A stretch of DNA of 64,000 nucleotides from Rhodospirillaceae bacterium. Lineage in GTDB: Bacteria > Pseudomonadota > Alphaproteobacteria > DSM-16000 > Inquilinaceae. The stretch is taken from contig JACKIG010000017.1 of NCBI GenBank assembly GCA_020638595.1, positions 13,354 to 77,353 of the forward strand, given 5' to 3'. Position numbers and translations under genes: made by a program. Numbering within the stretch: position 1 is the first letter of the stretch; each line of letters opens with the position of its first letter. The notes beneath the pieces are model-generated. The model made no database searches. It was not told the origin of the DNA and saw only the letters and a list, made by a program, of their open reading frames with translations. Of this stretch, positions 56,879 to 64,000 are shown in pieces.

Positions 56879-57667
56879 ATGCAGGGGACCATGCCCGAAA
56901 CGCCATCGCCGGTCGATCTTCTGCGCCTTGACGGCCGCGTTGCCCTGGTCACGGGGGCCACCCGCGGGATCGGCTGGGCCATTGCCCGGACGCTGGCGGC
57001 CGCCGGGGCGCGGATCGTCGTGAACGGCCTGGGCGACCGTCAGGTGGTGTCGGAAAGGGCGGCGGATCTCCGGCGCGAGTACGGCGTCGAGACCCTGCCG
57101 ATGGCCGCCGATATCGGCGATGCCGCCGCCGTCATGGGCATGTACCGCGCCGTCGCCGGCCATTTCGGGCGGCTGGATATCCTGGTCAACAACGCCGGCA
57201 TCCTGGCCGATGCGCTGATCGGCATGATCCCCGACGCGATGGTGGAAGGGGCGCTGCGGGTCAACACCGCGGGTGCCATCTACAACCTGCAGGCGGCCGC
57301 CCGGCTGATGCGCCGGGGCGGCGGCGGGTCGATCGTCACCATCAGCTCCATCGTCGGGCTTCGCGGCAATGCGGGCCAGACGGTCTATGCCGCCACCAAG
57401 GCGGCCCTGGTCGGCATGACCCTGAGCGCGGCGAAGGAGCTTGGGCCGTACGGCATTCGCGTCAACGCCGTGGCGCCGGGGGTGATCGACACGGACATGA
57501 CGGCCCACCTGGACGACGCGACCCGCGGGGCGCTGGTGGGGGGTATCCCGCTCGGGCGCGCCGGCCGGGCGGAGGAGGTGGGGCAGGTCGTGCTGTTCCT
57601 TGTGTCCGACCTGGCAGCCTATGTCAGCGGCCAGGTTGTCGGCGTCGACGGTGCCATGGTGCTGTGA
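56879..57667 (+). CDS. short-chain dehydrogenase, FabG-like
   Basis: This 262-residue SDR has the NAD(P) site TGATRGIGWAIA at about 25-36, NNAGI, the catalytic Ser in TISSIVG and Tyr-x3-Lys in YAATKAAL. PGVIDTDMTAHL and the C-terminal SGQVVGVDGAMVL follow. This fits 3-oxoacyl-ACP reductases. It is divergent from the ACP gene across 150 bp and may reduce an acyl chain on that ACP. Met5 is an alternative start. Confidence 0.9.
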   Translation: MQGTMPETPSPVDLLRLDGRVALVTGATRGIGWAIARTLAAAGARIVVNGLGDRQVVSERAADLRREYGVETLPMAADIGDAAAVMGMYRAVAGHFGRLDILVNNAGILADALIGMIPDAMVEGALRVNTAGAIYNLQAAARLMRRGGGGSIVTISSIVGLRGNAGQTVYAATKAALVGMTLSAAKELGPYGIRVNAVAPGVIDTDMTAHLDDATRGALVGGIPLGRAGRAEEVGQVVLFLVSDLAAYVSGQVVGVDGAMVL

Positions 57668-57775
57668 CGGGGTGTGCCCGTCGGCCCGATCCCCGACTGC
57701 CGGGGCAAGTAAGAGTGTTGCAATTCTGCGTGGCGGGTGGAACCTTTCATTAATTCTTTCGCCATAAGAACAAGC

Positions 57776-58894
57776 ATGATCATCAGCCGCACGCCCTTTC
57801 GCGTTTCCTTCTTCGGTGGGGGCTCCGACTACCCCGACTGGTATCGCGAGCATGGCGGCGCGGTGCTGGCGGGTTCGATCGACCGCTTCTGCTATCTGTC
57901 GTGCCGGTGGTTTCCCAACTATTTCGATGCCCGCTACCGCATCGTCTACAGCCGTATCGAGCTGGCGCGGGAAATCGAGGCCATCGAGCATCCGTCGGTG
58001 CGGGCCTGCCTGCGGCATATGGGCATCCACGAGGGTGTCGAGATCGTGCATAACGCCGACCTGCCTGCGCGCTCCGGGCTCGGTTCCAGCTCCGCATTCA
58101 CCGTCGGCCTGTTGAACTGCCTGCATGCGCTGCGGGGCCTCGACCCGGACCAGCAATCGCTCGCGGAACTGGCGATCCACCTGGAACAGAACGTCATGTG
58201 CGAGAACGTGGGCTCGCAGGACCAGATGACCGTGGCCCATGGCGGCCTCAACCACGTGACCTTCACGGCCGACGGGTGTGTGGCCCGGCCGATCGCGATC
58301 TCTGCCCGCCGGTTGGCGGAGCTGGAATCCCATTTCCTCCTGGTGTGGACCGGCCTGTCGCGCAACGCGTCGGACATCGCCCAGCACCAGATCCGCAACA
58401 TCCCGGACAAGCGGGCCGAGCTGAAGACCATGCAGGCCTTCGTCGACATGGCCGTCGACATCCTGGCCGGCGGCGGCGACATCGCCGATTTCGGGCGCCT
58501 CATGCATGAGAGCTGGAAGCTGAAGCGGACCCTGTCGTCCCATATCACCACGCCGCTGGTCGACGACGCCTATGCCGCCGCACGCCGGGCGGGTGCGCTC
58601 GGCGGCAAGCTGCTGGGTGCGGGCGGGGGCGGCTTCCTGCTGATCATGGCCCGCCCGGAAGACCACGCGTCGGTCCGCGGGGCGCTGTCGGACTTCCTGT
58701 GGACCAACCTGAAGTTCGAGTCCGACGGCTCGCAGATCATCTTCAACAGCGCGCATGCGCCGACGGCACGCGGTGCCGCCACACAATCGCTCCCGCAGGA
58801 CCAATGGGCTGAGACAGAATGTCCGGAACCACTTCCATCGTTGTCACGGGGGGCGCGGGGTACCTTGGATCGATCCTGGTTCCCGCCCTCCTGA
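57776..58894 (+). CDS. hddA: D-glycero-D-manno-heptose-7-phosphate kinase-like GHMP kinase
   Basis: From the ATG at 57776 the protein has 372 residues. GHMP motifs are in order: ISRTPFRVSFFGGGSDYPDWY at the start, the ATP loop LPARSGLGSSSAFTVGLLN near 98-116, and KLLGAGGGGFLLIM near 280-293. These match HddA, which phosphorylates heptose-7-phosphate for GDP-heptose or similar surface sugars. Homologues usually end near the IIFNSAH position. Here about 50 extra residues run 76 bp into the epimerase gene, which hints at a lost stop or a frameshift. The kinase core is intact. Confidence 0.85.
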   Translation: MIISRTPFRVSFFGGGSDYPDWYREHGGAVLAGSIDRFCYLSCRWFPNYFDARYRIVYSRIELAREIEAIEHPSVRACLRHMGIHEGVEIVHNADLPARSGLGSSSAFTVGLLNCLHALRGLDPDQQSLAELAIHLEQNVMCENVGSQDQMTVAHGGLNHVTFTADGCVARPIAISARRLAELESHFLLVWTGLSRNASDIAQHQIRNIPDKRAELKTMQAFVDMAVDILAGGGDIADFGRLMHESWKLKRTLSSHITTPLVDDAYAAARRAGALGGKLLGAGGGGFLLIMARPEDHASVRGALSDFLWTNLKFESDGSQIIFNSAHAPTARGAATQSLPQDQWAETECPEPLPSLSRGARGTLDRSWFPPS

Positions 58895-59763
58895 GCGCCG
58901 GCCATCGCGTCACCGTCGTCGACACCTTCATGTACCGGCAGCCGGCGCTGTTCGACGTCTGCTGCGATCCCCGGTTTTCCGTGGTCCGGGGCGATGCCCG
59001 CGACGAGCGGGTGATCGGCCCGCTGGTCCGCGAAGCCGATGTGGTCATCCCGCTGGCGGCCCTGGTCGGCGCGCCCTTGTGCGACCGCGACGCCATCGGC
59101 ACCGTCACCACCAACCGCGATGCCGTGGTGCTGCTGACGCGCCTGTTGTCGCCGTCGCAGCGCATCGCCATTCCCAATACCAACAGCGGCTACGGCATCG
59201 GCCGGCCCGGCGTGCCCTGCACCGAGGACTCGCCGCTGAACCCCATCTCGCTCTACGGCCGCACCAAGGTGGAGGCGGAGGCGGCGGTGCTGGACCGCGG
59301 CAACGCCATCAGTCTGCGGCTGGCCACGGTGTTCGGCATGGCCCCGCGCATGCGGACCGACCTGCTGGTGAACGAATTCGTCTATCGGGCGGTGAAGGAT
59401 CGTGTCGTCGTCTTGTTCGAAGCCGATTTCACCCGCAACTACATCCACATCCGCGACGTCGCCCGCGCATTCCTGCATGTCATCGACAATTTCGAGGCCA
59501 TGCGCGACCAGTGCTACAATGTCGGCCTGTCGGACGCCAACCTGACGAAGCGCCAGCTGTGCGCGGTGATCCAGCGCCATGTGCCGAGCTTCCTGGCCCT
59601 GGAAGCGCCGCTGGGCGAAGACCCGGACAAGCGCGACTACATCGTGTCCAACGAGAAGATCGAACGCACCGGCTTCAAGCCGCGCCACTCGCTGGAAGAC
59701 GGGATCCGGGAGCTGATCAAGGGCTACACCATGCTGAACAACACCCGCTACGGCAACGTCTGA
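58819..59763 (+). CDS. NAD-dependent sugar epimerase/dehydratase
   Basis: This 314-residue extended SDR begins MSGTTSIVVTGGAGYLGS, with the Rossmann glycines at residues 11-17. The catalytic residues are in PNTNSGYG and SLYGRTKVEAE (Tyr-x3-Lys). NYIHIRDVARAFLHVI and the late QCYNVGLSDANLTK are typical of nucleotide-sugar epimerases. It overlaps the kinase gene by 76 bp. It probably changes the configuration of the heptose or another nucleotide sugar made in this locus. Confidence 0.9.
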   Translation: MSGTTSIVVTGGAGYLGSILVPALLSAGHRVTVVDTFMYRQPALFDVCCDPRFSVVRGDARDERVIGPLVREADVVIPLAALVGAPLCDRDAIGTVTTNRDAVVLLTRLLSPSQRIAIPNTNSGYGIGRPGVPCTEDSPLNPISLYGRTKVEAEAAVLDRGNAISLRLATVFGMAPRMRTDLLVNEFVYRAVKDRVVVLFEADFTRNYIHIRDVARAFLHVIDNFEAMRDQCYNVGLSDANLTKRQLCAVIQRHVPSFLALEAPLGEDPDKRDYIVSNEKIERTGFKPRHSLEDGIRELIKGYTMLNNTRYGNV

Positions 59764-59799
59764 CAGTCGATGTCGGCCAAACCTGCTGGCCTAGGTCTA

Positions 59800-59883
59800 G
59801 GGGTCAGGTCTTTGATTGATGTAATTCGACAGGATGGCCGGGGCGAAGCGGCCACCTGATATGATAAAGAAAGACTTGACCCC
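59800..59883. repeat. 84-bp inverted-repeat element (MITE- or REP-like)
   Basis: GGGGTCAGGTCTTT at 59800-59813 and AAAGACTTGACCCC at 59870-59883 form terminal inverted repeats that match at 13 of 14 positions. An inner stem TGGCCG/CGGCCA (59835-59840 and 59849-59854) lies between them. The element is far more A/T-rich than its surroundings and carries no ORF. It lies between the stops of two convergent genes, a typical landing site for small mobile repeats. Confidence 0.65.
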
Positions 59884-59916
59884 GGAAATGCGCGGCGGCA
59901 TTCCGCGGGCTCGGCG

Positions 59917-60429
59917 TCAGGAGCGCGGGGCGCCGCGGTCGCGCGCGGACAGGATCGGGGTGTCCACCGGCCACCAGATGCCGTAGGCGGGGTCGTTCCA
60001 GGCGACGGTGAACTGGCTGCCGGGCTCGTAGTATTCCGACTGCTTGTAGTGGAACATGGCGCGGTCCGACAGGACCAGGTGGCCGTTGGCCACGCCGGGC
60101 GGCACCAGCACCTGCTGGCGGTTGCGATCGCTGATGGTGAAGGCCTGCCATTGCCCCCGGGTGGGCGATGCCTCGCGGCAGTCGAGCACCACCAGGTAGA
60201 TCTCCCCCCACAGGCAGGACACCAGCTTCCACGTCCTGGCGTCGCCGTGCAGCCCGCGCAGCACGCCCTTGCGGGAAACCGAGATGTCGTCCTGCACGAA
60301 CGCCACCGATACGCCGGCGGCGCGGTAGTCCCTCAGGTTGAAGGTTTCCACGTAGTATCCCCGATGGTCCTCGAAGATATCCGGCGTGAAGGTCGTAACA
60401 CCGTCCAGGGCGGTTGCGGCGCATGTCAT
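59917..60429 (-). CDS. RmlC-like sugar 3,5-epimerase or ketoisomerase
   Basis: This 170-residue cupin of the dTDP-4-dehydrorhamnose 3,5-epimerase family starts at the ATG at 60429. FTPDIFEDHRGYYVETFNLRDY and VQDDISVSRKGVLRGLHGD carry the catalytic His. The usual HYQ after it is changed to HGDARTWKLVSC. VPPGVANGHLVLSD replaces the usual AHGF. A late NDPAYGIWWP is normal. It is one of the shortened relatives acting on other nucleotide sugars. It overlaps the glycosyltransferase gene upstream by 4 bp. Confidence 0.87.
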   Translation of the reverse strand: MTCAATALDGVTTFTPDIFEDHRGYYVETFNLRDYRAAGVSVAFVQDDISVSRKGVLRGLHGDARTWKLVSCLWGEIYLVVLDCREASPTRGQWQAFTISDRNRQQVLVPPGVANGHLVLSDRAMFHYKQSEYYEPGSQFTVAWNDPAYGIWWPVDTPILSARDRGAPRS

Positions 60430-61319
60430 TGCTGGTCGTCCTCGCTGTCGGATGGTCGTGCGGCGCCGGCGGCGGCGACGGTGCGCAGCACCCGCCACAT
60501 GGCCTGGTGCTGGCGGCCCAACGACACCAGCCAGCCCAGGCCGATGCGGCCGTCCTTCAAGTCGCCGCGCAGCAGGCGATTGCGGATGATCGGGTCGTAT
60601 TCCTGGAACAGGGACATGCGGGCGGCGACGAAATTGCCGGCGGGGTCGGCGGCGTCGGTGATGGTTTCGCGGATGTGATAGTTCGCCAGCACGTCCGGGA
60701 TGAAGCCGATGTCGCCATGCATCAGGACCCGCAGGTTGAAGTCCCAATCGCCGAGCACGGGCAGGCCGGCGTCGAACCGCCCGACGGCCTTCCAGACGCT
60801 GCGGCGGAACAGGAAGGCGATGGGCGGGTACAGGTTGGCCTGCGCCATGTCCACCAGATGGATGTTGCGGACCCAGGCGTTGTACCGTTCGCGGCCCCTC
60901 TCGCGCAGGGTGTCGCCGTCGAAGGTCTCCGAGATGCGACAGGACGCCGTGGCCACACCGGCATAGTGCGGCTTGGCGTCCAGATACGCCGCGGTCTCGG
61001 CCAGGAAGTGCGGGTGCCAGCTGTCGTCGTCGTCGTGGATGACGATGTAGTCGGACGCGACGGCATCGATCCCGGCATTCGACGCCTCTTCGATGCCGAC
61101 GGCATCGGGCAGGTGCAGGACACGCACGATGAATCCGCGCCCGCGCGCCCTGTCGACGATGCGTTCGACGTCGTCGGGCCGGCCGCCGTTGTTGACGACG
61201 ACCCACACGAGATCGCCCGCCGTCTGCCCGCAGACGCTGTCGGCCGCACGCGCCAGCATCCGGGGACGGTTGAACGTCCGCGTGATCACCGCCGTCCTGG
61301 CCGTGGGGACGCTGCTCAT
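60426..61319 (-). CDS. family 2 glycosyltransferase
   Basis: This 297-residue GT-A enzyme starts at the ATG at 61319. TAVITRTFNRPRMLARAADSV leads the fold. VWVVVNNGGRPDD, IEEASNAGIDAVASDYIVIHDDDDSW (DxD region) and LGDWDFNLRVLMHGDIGFIPDVLANY follow. It likely builds a surface glycan. Many longer reading frames cross this region, but only this one gives a coherent family fit. Its stop overlaps the RmlC-like start. Confidence 0.9.
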   Translation of the reverse strand: MSSVPTARTAVITRTFNRPRMLARAADSVCGQTAGDLVWVVVNNGGRPDDVERIVDRARGRGFIVRVLHLPDAVGIEEASNAGIDAVASDYIVIHDDDDSWHPHFLAETAAYLDAKPHYAGVATASCRISETFDGDTLRERGRERYNAWVRNIHLVDMAQANLYPPIAFLFRRSVWKAVGRFDAGLPVLGDWDFNLRVLMHGDIGFIPDVLANYHIRETITDAADPAGNFVAARMSLFQEYDPIIRNRLLRGDLKDGRIGLGWLVSLGRQHQAMWRVLRTVAAAGAARPSDSEDDQQ

Positions 61320-61547
61320 CGACGGGGGGGTGCGGGATGTGCCGACGCCATCGTGCTCTCCGGTGCCTGGGCTGTCCTGTCCAGCGTATCGCCCCGATTG
61401 GGAGCGGAAAGTTAACATCTCCCCTCCATCTTGTGGGAAATCAGCGCGACCGACGCCGGCACGGGCGGACAAGGCCCGCTCGCCTTCCCGCGCGATGTCC
61501 GGTAGAGACGCATGCAGGCACACCCGATTTGATTGGCGGCGTCCCCG

Positions 61548-62663
61548 ATGGTGGAATGCAGCGCGCCGTGTGAGACGCACCGGAGCGGACCCGACGATGA
61601 CGCCGTCCTGGGGCGCGCCGTGGAGCGCGGGTTCGGCCCGGTCTTCACCGCGTTCGGGCACTGGTGCGCTGCGGAAGTGCGGCGGCTGCCGGGGCACCCG
61701 CAGGTCTTCGGCGTGGAGCGTGAGGGCCGCCATCTCACCCGCATGGCGGAGCCCTTCGGCCTTCGGTCCCGTTCGCTGCATTTGAGCCGGCGCACCGGGC
61801 TGTTGGCCGCGCTGGGCGACGTGGATGGGGAGGGCCTGGCCAATCTGCTGGTCCGTGCCCGCGCGCAGCCGGCAACCAACGGCGAAGCCTGCGACCTGTT
61901 GGGGATCGACGGCTGGCCGCCGGGTGGGGCCGACGCGCCCGTCGACATCGCCGCCCTTCTCGGTCATCTGTGGTCGACGGGCGGCATCATGCAGGTGCGC
62001 GAACGATCGCGGCGCGTCCGCGCGGCGCTGCTGGACTATCTGTCCGGCATGGGTATCCGCTGGGATGATGACCGGCCGCTGGTGCTGGTCGACCTGGGCT
62101 ATGCGGGCAACATCCAGCGCACGCTGCAGCAATGTCTGCGGCTGGAAGGCCTCTGCAAGCCGGTCGTCGGCCTCTATCTCGTGACGTCGGCCGGGATCGT
62201 ATGGGCCAGGCGAAACGGCGGCCGGGCGTCGGGCTTCCTGGCCGACACCGGACAGCCCCAGGCCTTCCTGCGGCGCTTCCTGGCGGCCCGCGAGGTGTGG
62301 GAACTGGCCAGCGGCAGCCCTTGCGGTACGACGCTGGACTATGGGCAAGGGGGGCCGGACCTGGCGGCCTGTCCCTACGGTCCAACCCAGGTGGCGGCGA
62401 TGGAACGGTTGCAGGCGGCATGCCGGGCGTTTGCCCGGCGGGCGGCCGAAGGCGGCGAGGGGCCGGCGAGCCGCGACCGGTGCCGGCGTCTCGCGCTGGA
62501 CCTTGTGGAGACGCCGAGCCGGGCGGAGGCTGAGGTCATCGGCCGTTGGCACTACGACGGGGATGCCGGCTATGCCAGCCGTCGGCTGGCCGACGCCGGG
62601 GGGCCGTTGGCCGACGGCCGGCCAGCCTACTGGCAGGCGGCCGCCACGGTGGTGCACGGGTAG
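61548..62663 (+). CDS. protein of unknown function in the glycan locus
   Basis: This 371-residue protein starts at the ATG at 61548 (a TTG at 61533 is possible). It has no membrane segments. Its start, VLGRAVERGFGPVFTAFGHWCAAEVRRLPGHPQVFGVEREGRHL, and the later RPLVLVDLGYAGNIQRTLQQCL read like the second half of large HAD-type proteins (COG5610) found in glycan clusters. A gene for the HAD half lies two genes downstream. The remainder is unassigned. It leads a plus-strand set with the methyltransferase and the HAD protein. Confidence 0.65.
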   Translation: MVECSAPCETHRSGPDDDAVLGRAVERGFGPVFTAFGHWCAAEVRRLPGHPQVFGVEREGRHLTRMAEPFGLRSRSLHLSRRTGLLAALGDVDGEGLANLLVRARAQPATNGEACDLLGIDGWPPGGADAPVDIAALLGHLWSTGGIMQVRERSRRVRAALLDYLSGMGIRWDDDRPLVLVDLGYAGNIQRTLQQCLRLEGLCKPVVGLYLVTSAGIVWARRNGGRASGFLADTGQPQAFLRRFLAAREVWELASGSPCGTTLDYGQGGPDLAACPYGPTQVAAMERLQAACRAFARRAAEGGEGPASRDRCRRLALDLVETPSRAEAEVIGRWHYDGDAGYASRRLADAGGPLADGRPAYWQAAATVVHG

Positions 62664-62676
62664 GGGCGGGCGACCC

Positions 62677-63462
62677 ATGGGCTATTCCCGGGATTTCTAC
62701 CTGGACCAGATGATCGAAAGCGAGGCGTCCGCCCGGGTGATCGCCCCGATGGCGCTTCGGCTGGTGGCCGCGCGATCGGTCGTCGATGTGGGATGCGGCG
62801 TCGGTACCTGGCTGGCGGCCTTCCGCGAGGCCGGCGTGGCGGCGATCGAAGGCATCGACGGCGCGCATGTGCCGCGCGAGCTGTTGCGCATCCCGGTCGA
62901 AGCCTTTACCGCGGCGGACCTGGAACGCCCGCTGCCCCCAGGGCCCAGGGCCGACCTGGCCCTGTGCCTTGAGGTGGCGGAGCACCTGGCGCCCGAACGG
63001 GCGGAAGGCCTGGTCAACGACCTGGTCAATCGCGCCGATGCGGTTTTGTTTTCGGCCGCCCTGCCGTTCCAGGGTGGCGAAGGCCATGTGAACGAGAACT
63101 GGCTGGAATACTGGGCGATCCTGTTCCGCCGGTACGGCTTTTCGGCGGCGGATGTCATCCGGCCGACCCTCTGGAACGATCTTCGGGTTTGCTGGTGGTA
63201 TCGGCAGAACATCGTTCTGTTCGCACGCAACGCAGCGCTGGGGCAGACCCCGTTCACCGATCGGATGCCTAAGGCGCCGTCCGAACCGCGGCCGCTGTCG
63301 CAGATCCACCCGGCCCAGGTGTTGACGCGGTTGGCGCAGCCGCGGGATCCGCTGGGGGACGACGACCGCAAGGCGGGCTTGCGATACTACACCGCGGTGC
63401 TGGACGCCTATCTGGCCGGCGGCATCGCGCTGCCCGAACCGACCCTCTGCTATACGTCCTGA
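62677..63462 (+). CDS. SAM-dependent methyltransferase
   Basis: This 261-residue class I methyltransferase has the SAM loop SVVDVGCGVGTWLAAFREAG at about residue 34-53. The acidic end of strand 2 is in IEGIDGAHVP and the motif ADLALCLEVAEHL follows. LFSAALPFQGGEGHVNENW resembles sugar or lipid methyltransferases of O-antigen loci. It starts 13 bp after the preceding gene. The acceptor is unknown, but the setting points to a surface glycan. Confidence 0.88.
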   Translation: MGYSRDFYLDQMIESEASARVIAPMALRLVAARSVVDVGCGVGTWLAAFREAGVAAIEGIDGAHVPRELLRIPVEAFTAADLERPLPPGPRADLALCLEVAEHLAPERAEGLVNDLVNRADAVLFSAALPFQGGEGHVNENWLEYWAILFRRYGFSAADVIRPTLWNDLRVCWWYRQNIVLFARNAALGQTPFTDRMPKAPSEPRPLSQIHPAQVLTRLAQPRDPLGDDDRKAGLRYYTAVLDAYLAGGIALPEPTLCYTS

Positions 63463-63484
63463 GGCAGGGGGAGAAGGGGCGGGC

Positions 63485-64000
63485 ATGGGGCCGGAGACCG
63501 CGGTGGGGAAGGCCGTGCTGCGCCATCTGTCACAGTCCGGCCGGGTGCTGTCGCTGGACGTGTTCGATACGCTGCTGTTGCGGGACTGCCGGCCGGAACT
63601 GGCCCGGCTGCTGGCCGTAAGCCGGGCCCAGGCCGCCGCCTTGCGGGCCGCGGGCCATGGCATCACCGGCCGGGGCGTGTGCCTGGCGCGGCTGACCGCC
63701 CAGAAGCGGGCCTATGACAAGGCCGGCGACGGCGGCGATCCGGCCTACGACGACCTCGCCCGGCCCATGTGCCGGATGCTGGGCCTGCCGGAAGCCGCCG
63801 GAATCGTGCTGCTGGAGGCGGAAACGGCGTGGGACCTGGCGCATGTGCGCGCCAACCGGCGGTTGGTGTCGGTCCTTCGGACGGCCGTCGACGGCGTGCC
63901 GTCGCCGCCGCGGATCGTCGGGGTCAGCGACATGTACCTGCCCGAAGCCAGTATCCGCCGGCTGCTGGCGGCGCATGTGCCCCACCTGGCCGCCATGCCG
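63485..64000 (+). CDS. HAD-superfamily protein, cut by the window end
   Basis: The reading frame is open from the ATG at 63485 to the last base, so only the first 172 residues are visible. HAD motif I is LSLDVFDTLLLRD near residue 23-35 and motif II is IVGVSDMYLPE near 150-160. The cap region between them is helical. This matches the N-terminal half of COG5610-type proteins found in capsule and O-antigen clusters. A ribosome site GGGGGAGAAGG precedes the start. Confidence 0.8.
   Translation, partial: MGPETAVGKAVLRHLSQSGRVLSLDVFDTLLLRDCRPELARLLAVSRAQAAALRAAGHGITGRGVCLARLTAQKRAYDKAGDGGDPAYDDLARPMCRMLGLPEAAGIVLLEAETAWDLAHVRANRRLVSVLRTAVDGVPSPPRIVGVSDMYLPEASIRRLLAAHVPHLAAMP

Noticed and set aside
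60426..62678. 750-codon minus-strand ORF covering the glycosyltransferase and beyond
   Set aside because: Only the part from 61319 down matches a glycosyltransferase; the upstream part is a shadow of the plus-strand gene at 61548.

Overview
The window is a very GC-rich stretch of bacterial chromosome, packed with genes on both strands and short of intergenic space. It fits an alphaproteobacterium of the Rhodospirillales type. The reasons are the gene order aminotransferase - hom - glpX - recJ, an encapsulated-ferritin (EncFtn) protein that matches the Rhodospirillum rubrum type residue for residue at the iron sites, a methionine synthase split in two, a Liv-type catabolic ABC system and a hopanoid C-3 methylase (HpnR). 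The assignment is inference from gene content; the window holds no rRNA or other phylogenetic marker gene.

Layout. 1-5.4 kb: a membrane-anchored c-type cytochrome, a small secreted protein, a three-gene minus-strand set (secreted protein, two-helix membrane protein, trypsin-like protease) and a zinc-ribbon membrane protein. 5.4-11.6 kb: a tightly overlapping minus-strand MoxR operon (DUF4129, DUF4350, MoxR ATPase, DUF58, SpoIIM-like, RDD). 11.8-14.2 kb: an EncFtn without encapsulin next to it and a very proline/alanine-rich lipoprotein with an OmpA-like end. 14.3-21.2 kb: aminotransferase, homoserine dehydrogenase, class II fructose bisphosphatase, RecJ, PPi-type phosphofructokinase and tRNA-Glu. 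21.3-26.1 kb: small envelope proteins, a Ca/Na antiporter, a tiny Gly/Lys/Pro-rich ORF and an MFS transporter. 26.3-36 kb: a catabolic block with two paralogous cysteine hydrolases, a complete Liv-type ABC importer, an N-formylglutamate amidohydrolase-like enzyme and a glutamine synthetase-like ligase, with a HELVH protein and a double beta/gamma-crystallin-like protein inserted. 36-40.4 kb: GNAT, altronate-dehydratase-family enzyme, RlaP-like nucleotidyltransferase and D-mannonate dehydratase.

40.7-43.3 kb holds what I consider the most interesting system: a compact RiPP operon. A precursor with a signal-like N-terminus ends in thirteen uninterrupted W-x-N tripeptides. It is followed by a radical SAM/SPASM maturase of the cyclophane-forming (GrrM/XncB-like) kind and by an unrecognised protein with an HxD...H pattern like a 2-oxoglutarate/Fe(II) oxygenase. 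The W-x-N tripeptide is the known type of substrate for three-residue cyclophane formation, so the array could become a rod of up to thirteen consecutive cyclophanes. HpnR lies convergently just downstream.

43.4-52.6 kb: HpnR, a lipoprotein HtrA-like protease, a methyltransferase-fold protein, metF and divergent split metH with a palindromic operator-like site between them, and a PPC-like protein. 53.1-64 kb: a surface-glycan locus with two GT2 glycosyltransferases, a LuxE-like protein, AMP-ligase and ACP set, a FabG-like reductase, heptose-7-phosphate kinase, NAD-dependent epimerase, RmlC-like epimerase, methyltransferase and a HAD protein cut off by the window end. An 84-bp inverted-repeat element sits between two convergent genes of this locus.
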